The notes under the pieces are model-generated. The model was not told where the DNA came from. It saw nothing but the letters and a program-made list of their open reading frames with translations, and ran no database searches. From Euptelea pleiosperma (Eukaryota > Streptophyta > Magnoliopsida > Ranunculales > Eupteleaceae), in contig CM068540.1 of NCBI GenBank assembly GCA_035048495.1, forward strand, positions 17,778,829-17,842,828: a DNA stretch of 64,000 nt, read 5' to 3'. A program made the position numbers and the translations under genes. This document shows, piece after piece, positions 57,781 through 64,000 of this stretch; the first letter of the stretch is position 1, and each line of letters begins with the position of its first letter.

Positions 57781-58216
57781 TCTGGGTCTTTTGAGTAGAA
57801 ATCTTGGATATTTGTTTTTCTTTCTTGAATTCGGATTGATATTCTGCTTTTAATTTCTTTTAATCGGAGAATTTTAGAAATCTTTTCTCATATTGATTCA
57901 ATATAGGTAGAGGGTTCTTTTTATTTACCACTAACAAATGTCTCTGTTTCAGAAACTTGTCTCTTGGTTTCTGATTTTTTTCTTCTTTTTTCTTGCACCT
58001 TTATTACTTTCTTAATGAATTCTACGCTTTAATTTGCTTTGTATGTTATGTATTATTCGAAAATCTAAGAGGGGATCTTCTGTACATTAAAAGTTTGGAT
58101 TCCCAGAATTTTTTCATTCCTAAGTCTGAATTTGTTCAAATTTCTGTTTGGTTTTGGATTAGCCCTTTTTTTGTTGTCTTTTTATAACTTACTGCTTGTG
58201 TTCTTAGCGAATTCAA
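57517..58216. other. NLR2 3' flank and T-rich spacer
   Basis: It includes AATAAA at 57620-57625 and a CAG-GTGAGT donor at 57646, both conserved after the intact NLR. The remainder is T-rich DNA of the kind seen in plant introns. No coding sequence. Confidence 0.5.
57725..57781 (+). repeat. (CT)n microsatellite
   Basis: About 25 CT repeats with minor interruptions near the right end. Located about 80 bp after the conserved splice-donor motif of the second NLR copy. Confidence 0.9.
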
Positions 58217-58347
58217 ATGGATAACTGAGTCAAAAACAATGCACGAGGTAGCGATGGATCCAATGCCAATAATGATGCTGCAGGATCTGGAAACTCTTTT
58301 AATTTCCAATTGTGGTGGTTAACTCACATGGGAAATGTATTTAGAAC

Positions 58348-59748
58348 ATGAATGGAAATTCAAGCACTGACCTGCAACAATTTGCCAGATCCCAGAACCC
58401 GCCGGAACCCACAAGGAATGTCTCCTGCAGTAGCAGTCAGCAAGGGCTTTCAGGTATTCCAAAGGCAGTTATCACATATTAGTCTAATAAGATGGTTTCA
58501 TGTCTCTTTCTTAATTTCAGCAACATTTTCAAACCTCTGTGTGTGTGTGTTTGTGTCTCATTTTTGGTTCGAGGTTCAAATTAATAACCTGTACATCAGT
58601 TGGACAGTGCTCTCTGTCACACCCATGCGGTTGCGGTCCGACCCCAATTGACGTACGGAATTTATGAAATTTCAAACTCCAATTCCAATAAGAAGAAGAG
58701 CAATCAATCAAGAATTGGTTCTTTCAATTAAAACTAACTAATTTTTATGCTTAGAAGTTGCTTGTTTACGAGTGTAATGGTGTCCCTAAATGTGCTTGCA
58801 GGTAACTCTGTTGTATCCATTGATGAGCTCAAACTCATTGAAGGTATCATTGAAGTCTTGGGTCCAGCTGAAGTGAAATATCTTGTATTCGAAGGGCACA
58901 ATAATGAGCATATTGCTCTTGACTTTCTGCCTCATGATATTGGTATTAATTTTGCATCCAAAAGGAACCCACATGGGGATCTTGTTCACCAATCAGCGCC
59001 ACGTCCTATGCCTCAAGCAACTGGTTAGCCTACTATTTGCTTCCTCTAAGCTCAGTTATATTAGAACTTCCCTTCAGTTTTAGTTCACATGAATATTCAG
59101 ATTCAAATAATCCTTAGGGTGTGTTTGATTGCACAGAAAATTTTCCTGAGAAAATACATCTGGGAAATGCCTTAAATGGCTGATTGATTGCAACTGAGAA
59201 CACATATTTCAATCATGAGAGAACGTAAAGGCGTTTTATTAGGTGGAAATGAATTCTCACTAATCTGAATGGGAAATGAATTCCGGGCTTAGTAGGGAAA
59301 ATTATCCAGATTTAAGTGGCTTGGTAGGGAAAATTATACAAATTTAAAATGGCTATCTAAAAATGGACAGTTGTGTTTTCCCAAGGAAAATGCTATTTTC
59401 CCACTTGGAAATCAAACACGCCCTTATATTCTTTGCTCTTTAGCATCTTTAAATGATTTGCTACACTAATAGAAAAAGTTCCTTGTGATTTAATTTTTCG
59501 AACTCTTTTAATTAACTTTTTTGTCATTTCTAATTGCAGATATAAATCTGAGTTGCATGTATTGTCTTATGAACCTCATAAAAGATGGTCCTGAATTTAC
59601 ACAAAAAGCATGCGGCTACTACTTCTATTTCAGTTGCTTTCACTGTCTACCGAAAGCAGTGAAGAATCATCATATGCTGAGGGGAGGGTGTAACATCTGC
59701 AATCTAGTAAAGCTAGATATTTGTGATTTTTGTGCTATAGTGAATTGA
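58348..59748 (+). pseudogene. Three-exon RING-H2-like gene or pseudogene with altered zinc ligands
   Basis: Exons 58348-58453, 58802-59023 and 59540-59748 join in one frame. All junctions are phase 1, with GT and AG borders (TTTCAG then GTATTC; CTTGCAG; ACTG then GTTAGC; AATTGCAG). The model gives 178 aa. Exon 2 encodes SIDELKLIEGIIEVLGPAE and related sequence. Exon 3 encodes CMYC, then CGYYFYFSC, then CNIC, which is the spacing of a RING-H2 finger, a domain that recruits ubiquitin-conjugating enzymes. Both expected histidines are tyrosine, so zinc binding is doubtful. Further upstream (58217 onward) an Asn- and Gly-rich frame (NARGSDGSNANNDAAGSG) looks like the lost N-terminus. It has a TGA at 58226 and leaves frame near 58335-58345. 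I therefore favour a pseudogene. The parent gene was not identified. Confidence 0.7.
59117..59423. mobile_element. Tourist-like MITE in an intron of the RING-like gene
   Basis: 307 bp between TTA at 59114-59116 and 59424-59426. Ends GGGTGTGTTTGATTGCA and AAATCAAACACGCCC. It lies within the second intron (59024-59539), so it does not touch the exons. Confidence 0.85.
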
Positions 59749-60765
59749 GAAGTCTGACACCTTGAATCAAATGGTCCAAATCGATGGGCATGTGTACCGC
59801 CTAAGTTGATATTGACTTAGGATTAGCTTAAGAATGTTTATTTAATTTGTTAATGAAATACATTACATTGGATCATGATTAGCTTAAGAAGACAGCAAAA
59901 CCCTATAAGCGCCATATTGTATGTTTCCCTTAAGGATAAGTTGATATAAGATTTATTGTTCGCAAACAGAACCCAGCATTTGAGTTCAGATTGGATGATG
60001 CCTGTAGGGTAGTCTAGGAGATTGTATTTTTTGTTTTTTATAAGTAGAGAGAAGTATATTAAAAGGAGATCGAGAAGATCTCAAAGAAAGTACAAGAGAA
60101 GAAAAGGAACAAGAAGAGGAAACCAAAAACAAACATCACACCAACTCACCACATCTCAAGGACTCTACTCTATCCCCATGATAGAGTATATTTGTATATT
60201 TTCAAGTTAAACTACCCTAGATTGTTGTTCGATTAATGTGGATCAAAAGTCCGAGCGAAATAAGTTTTTGCTGCCATTGCCGGGGATTGCAATGTGTGAC
60301 TAGAATCTGATTACAACATTCTTAAATTCTTTTTTTTAATTTTTTACATCTAACTTGTTATTTTTTATTTTTCTCTTTTTTTTACTAACATAGATGTTAA
60401 TAACTAACTTTTATTTTTTTGCAACTAACATTTAAATTCTGTAGATAATTTTTTTATTTTATTGTTATTCCGAATAGTTAGGACTCAGGAGGACTTAAGT
60501 CGTGTTGTTGGGATTTCATAACATACATACATAAAAAAAAAAAAATGAATTTTTCATTTTTTTTAGAAGAGGAAGAAAGAAAAATATGTGTTCTAGTCAC
60601 TTTAAGACGGAAAGGCTTTAATGCTTTATTTTTCATCCAAATTAAATTATTATTTTAATTTTGAATGTGTTTTATCAAATTTAAGTAAAGAGGAAAAAAG
60701 GCGAATTCTCCTAAAACCTTAGATATCTCATCCTACTTTTATATTAATTACTATTTTTACTCTCT
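59749..60765. other. AT-rich DNA with a possible retrotransposon PBS remnant
   Basis: No gene. Near 60266-60290 the sequence TTGCTGCCATTGCCGGGGAT resembles the Athila/Tat primer binding site region (TGGCGCCGTTGCCGGGGA) on the plus strand, with changes. It may mark the LTR-leader junction of an old element. The rest is T- and A-rich. Confidence 0.4.
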
Positions 60766-61090
60766 TTTGCTTTAGGCAAAGCCTTCGTCATCATATCCGA
60801 TCCATTTTCGTTGATATGAATTTTTTTTAACTATAATAATTTTTCTTCAAGAACATCCCTGATCCAGTGATACCTAACATCAACGTTCTTTGATTGACAA
60901 TGAAAACTTGGATTTTTACTGAGATGGATGGCACTCTGACTATCGCAATAAAGTAATTACTTTTCTTGCTTGAAACTCAGTTCTTATAAGAACTTCTACA
61001 ACCACAACATGTCTTTGCAAGCTTCTGTAACTGCAATATACTCGGCCTTTGTGGTTGATAATGCTACACACTCCTGTGGTTTTTTCTTGA
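60766..61090 (-). pseudogene. Ty1/copia pol remnant (RNase H and C-terminus)
   Basis: On the minus strand one continuous frame carries, in order, LSTTKAEYIAVTEAC, YCDSQSAIHLSKNP, KNVDVRYHWIRDVLEE and NGSDMMTKALPKAK. These are characteristic motifs of the RNase H region and pol C-terminus of plant copia elements. The frame is interrupted by four stops and is too short for an ORF scan. Reverse transcriptase and integrase are missing. A degenerate fragment with no activity. Confidence 0.9.
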
Positions 61091-61419
61091 AAAAGGTTTC
61101 TACGATAAAATTGCATGTGTAGTGATTTGTTTATTATTTTGTACTTTGATTAGATTGAAACAAACGATTAATAAATAATATATGATAGAGATATATTCGA
61201 TCTAAGTTAGTTGTAACAATCATCGTTTTATAACCACTGACAAATGTATGCGTTTTCCATCTACCCGGTCCAATAAGTTGAATTAGATTGCATAAATAGC
61301 TAAAGAATTTTTAATACCTATTCACCCCCCTCTAGGTTTAACATCTTAATTGAACTGGAAATATTTCATTTATTACTAATTGTTTTCAAATCACACGGGT
61401 GTTACTAAAATACCCAAAA
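61091..61419. other. AT-rich DNA beside the copia remnant
   Basis: It contains TATTCACCCCCCTCTAGG near 61320, a type of sequence often seen in copia-derived DNA of plants. This could be more of the same element. Nothing else is supported. Confidence 0.35.
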
Positions 61420-61538
61420 ATGAAAGACAAAGGTAGGTGGACGACTTGAAAGGAGGGGAGAGTAAGGAATAAATCTTTGATGACATGTGTCTGTTGATGA
61501 TGTACCATAGCTTGAGCCATGTGGCACACTCTTAGAAA

Positions 61539-62414
61539 CCTAGTTGTTAAGTTCAGATACTGCAAAACTTTGAATATAATTCAATTCCGAGCTTAAAAAA
61601 TTCGATTAATAATTCAATTAAAAATTCGATGAACAACAAGAAGAGCCTGTAACTGTATGTATTCATATTTGATTCGTCTATAATCTAAAATTTTGATGTT
61701 AAGAATTCGCAACCAATATATAAAGGTATGTAGGACTTAGAAGATATTAAAGTTTAGGACTATGACAAGTCCCCACTTACTCGACTAGTAGACAAACAGC
61801 TAATCTGAGTTTGTGTAGGACCGCATACTGTAGTTAAATTAGAAATTAAAAGTGAACTATACGTGAAAGAGACTAGAGTTGTAGGTCTGGTCACTTTGGT
61901 GTGGTCAAATGCATCCAACAAAGAGAGATAGAATTGCTAGACCAATCACTTCGGTGGAGACCAATAACTTCGGTGGTCCAGCGAAGAGAGAGTGAAAATT
62001 GCAGGTGTGGTATGGGTCGTGTGGGTTTAAAGGAGAGAGAGAGAGAGAGTACTTACCTCATCGACAATTGATGAAAGTGAAAATTAGAGTTACAAATTAC
62101 AGGTGGAGACGTGTGGTGGGACTATGGATTGTATAGGAAGGGAGGTGGGATGAGGGAGAAAGACAACATCAAAATGGGGTAGGGTTTGTAGGACCATTAA
62201 TGCTTTTTTTTTTTGCTTTAATTATTTTTTTCATCGTTTTAGAACCCGATTAAATTGGCTGAATTAATAGCTAAAAAGTCATATTCGTGTTCTATTCATG
62301 AACCCTTATAATCACGAATTATTCATTTTTTGTAGATGTGTTAATCCTTATACTACAACTACCACTTAAAAGTGATTAATTCGTGAATTAATCGCAAGTT
62401 TAACAACTACCAGG
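61539..62414. mobile_element. hAT-like element with 8 bp target duplication
   Basis: About 876 bp, ends CCTAGTTGTTAAG and TTTAACAACTACCAGG. CTTAGAAA is repeated at 61531-61538 and 62415-62422. The paralogous site near 36313 reads CTCTTAGAACCACTGACC without the insert. No transposase frame was found, so it is non-autonomous. Confidence 0.8.
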
Positions 62415-62662
62415 CTTAGAAACCAATGACCATATGGATGTTTGGCCCATCCCTAAATGGACCTACAGACCAAAAACAACTTGATAGTAATTTTTAACCG
62501 TTAGATTGGGATCGGGTTGATTTTTAATTGTGGGATTTGAACATTATTTGTTTTGAAAAAATGGACCTTCCACGAACTAGCAAAAATAGAGCAAACCGAA
62601 AAAAAATCAATCCAACAAACACAACAAATTTACGTGAGAACCAAAAAGATCAATCACACGTA

Positions 62663-63380
62663 GGGCTGCAACTCGGACGGGTTGGGTCGGGTTGGAGGTC
62701 AACCCTAGTCCAACCCAACCTAAGAGGTTGTGAACCCTAACCCAACCCAACCCAAGGTCAGGCCTAGATTTTCCAACCCTAACCCAACCCTATTGTGTTG
62801 GTCGGGTTAGTCTGGTTGATCAATTTATTAATTTTTTTTATTGATTAGAAAGATTGCTAAAAACATCTCATCTTAAAATAATTTATTGGTCAATACAATA
62901 ACCGTTATGTTAACCATAAAATAATAGTTTCATTTCCATACCTCATGAAAAAAAACATTTTCATGATAAGGGAAAAGTCCATTTACTCAAATGCATGACT
63001 AAAGAAATAACCAATAACAATCGTCAAAACAACATGATATTTTCAATATCAACCGATCACATAAAATGCCAAAATGTAGTTTCAAGGACATTTTGCAATC
63101 TCACAAAGGGTGGTAGTTTGCTAAGGGCAAACATACATGGGTTGCTATACATTTGTGAAAATGTAATTTGGATGTTTGTCGGTATACTAATACATATATG
63201 TAGTTTGCATGTTGGGCTCGGGTTGGGTTGGGTTGGGCTAAGCCTCAGCACTAGCCCAACCTAATTTGATCGGGTTTCCAAAAATCCAGCCCAAGCCCAA
63301 CCAAGTTTTGAAAAGACTAACCCAACCCTAATATCGGGTTCAACCCGTCGGGCTCGGGTTGAGCCCGCTCATGTTGAAGC
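62663..63380. mobile_element. GGGTTGGG-rich hAT-like MITE
   Basis: 718 bp. The left end (GGGCTGCAACTCGGACGGGT) and the right end both carry clusters of GGGTTGGGT and CCAACCC motifs in opposite orientation. The flanking 8 bp, CACACGTA (62655-62662) and CACACATA (63381-63388), differ at one position. The paralogous site near 36615-36650 lacks it. Confidence 0.7.
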
Positions 63381-63474
63381 CACACATACAAACACAATGT
63401 CTTTTAATATCCACATGAAACCCCAATGCCTTTTAGAGAATATATATAATTTTTGGTACAGTAAAATACACTAA

Positions 63475-63899
63475 GGTGGCGTTTGGTAAATTAAGTTATC
63501 AGATCTAAAAGCTTAAAGTGCTTAAGATCTGGTAGCTTAATGACTTATGTCTGAATTAGGTTGTTTGGCTAAGGTCTTAAGTCTTAAAATTAAGTCAAGG
63601 GCATTGTGGGTATTTTGAAATGTTTATTAAGATACTTTTGGAAGTTTTTAAAAGAGAAAATTTTCAAAAAAAGGGCATTGTTGGTATTAAAAAAGAATCG
63701 AAGAATCTTTTTTAAAGATTCATTCACTTACCGCAAACAGTGAAGGCTGGGTCACTTTTTACTTTTGTCTTTTTTTCCTTGAGTTTGGTGATAAGTGTTG
63801 AAATTAAGTTGTTTACCAAACACAATTTAATCACCAAAATCACTTAATTTCAGCTGATTCAGACTTAAGGTCTGAAAAAAAGTTTTACCAAACGCCACC
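63475..63899. mobile_element. Tourist-like MITE with 16 bp perfect TIRs
   Basis: 425 bp, ends GGTGGCGTTTGGTAAA and TTTACCAAACGCCACC, flanked by TAA at 63472-63474 and 63900-63902. The subterminal parts repeat CTTAAG and ACTTAA motifs. It is distinct from the GTGTTTGATTGC family. Confidence 0.88.
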
Positions 63900-64000
63900 T
63901 AAGTGCCCTAATACAAGTTGTACTCTAGTACAAAATGTACCAATTTGTACGGGGCTTTGGCTGGAGTGACTTAATTAACAGTAAATACGTTACAAAATAT

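Larger units (their letters stand above)
61420..64000. repeat. NLR-upstream block, copy 2, expanded by three insertions
   Basis: The segments 61420-61538, 62425-62654 and 63908-64000 follow 36200-36320, 36321-36625 and 36652-36750 in the same order and orientation. Three elements (61539-62414, 62663-63380, 63475-63899) account for most of the extra length. The match runs off the right edge of the window. Confidence 0.8.

Noticed and set aside
63057..63251. Short frames within the GGGTTGGG element
   Set aside because: They derive from repeat motifs of the MITE and show no coding features.

Overview
The window is nuclear DNA of a flowering plant. It is AT-rich, dominated by nested transposable elements, and carries a small cluster of coiled-coil NLR (CC-NB-ARC-LRR) disease-resistance genes. 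The evidence for a plant is the Rx-type CC domain with an EDVID motif, an Athila-lineage Ty3/gypsy element with a TGGCGCC primer binding site, a tRNA-derived SINE, a DUF538 gene fragment, and many Tourist-, hAT- and Mutator-type MITEs. I cannot name the species.

Left part (1-31511): transposon territory. The window opens inside an LTR (1-1138). A 4.5 kb block follows (1139-5651) that is repeated in direct orientation at 31512-36038, together with the adjoining LTR edge. This points to a tandem duplication of about 30 kb or a large segmental copy. Copy A is split by a minus-strand Athila-type element (5652-22882). Its gag-pol reading frame (16007 down to 10248) is collinear and broken only by nonsense codons. 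Its right-hand LTR holds a nested solo LTR (18428-21022) with a perfect 5 bp target duplication. A CACTA-type terminus (22936 onward) comes next; a decayed DUF538 exon (23521-23896) lies downstream of it. A second, internally deleted relative of the Athila element (25875-31511) keeps the leader, primer binding site, one LTR and gag scraps.

Middle part (31512-48730): block B, then a SINE with 12 bp target duplications (36760-36960), a long-TIR element in the promoter region, and an apparently intact single-exon NLR (38788-41484, 898 aa). Downstream lie repeated non-coding blocks, a run of 25 C residues, and a tandem array of about 150 bp units (47590-48730). Each unit carries the two arms of a hairpin, and one unit is interrupted by a 135 bp exon-like insert.

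Right part (48731-64000): blocks related to the NLR flank, several MITEs with readable target duplications, and a second NLR copy (54860-57516) broken by two frameshifts. A three-exon gene or pseudogene encoding a RING-H2-like protein (58348-59748) follows; its two histidine zinc ligands read as tyrosine. Next is a Ty1/copia pol remnant (60766-61090). The last block (61420-64000) is related to the region upstream of the intact NLR, so a third NLR may lie just beyond the right edge.

The only gene likely to make a complete, conventional protein is the 898 aa NLR. All coordinates of repeat edges come from reading by eye, and identities were not computed.
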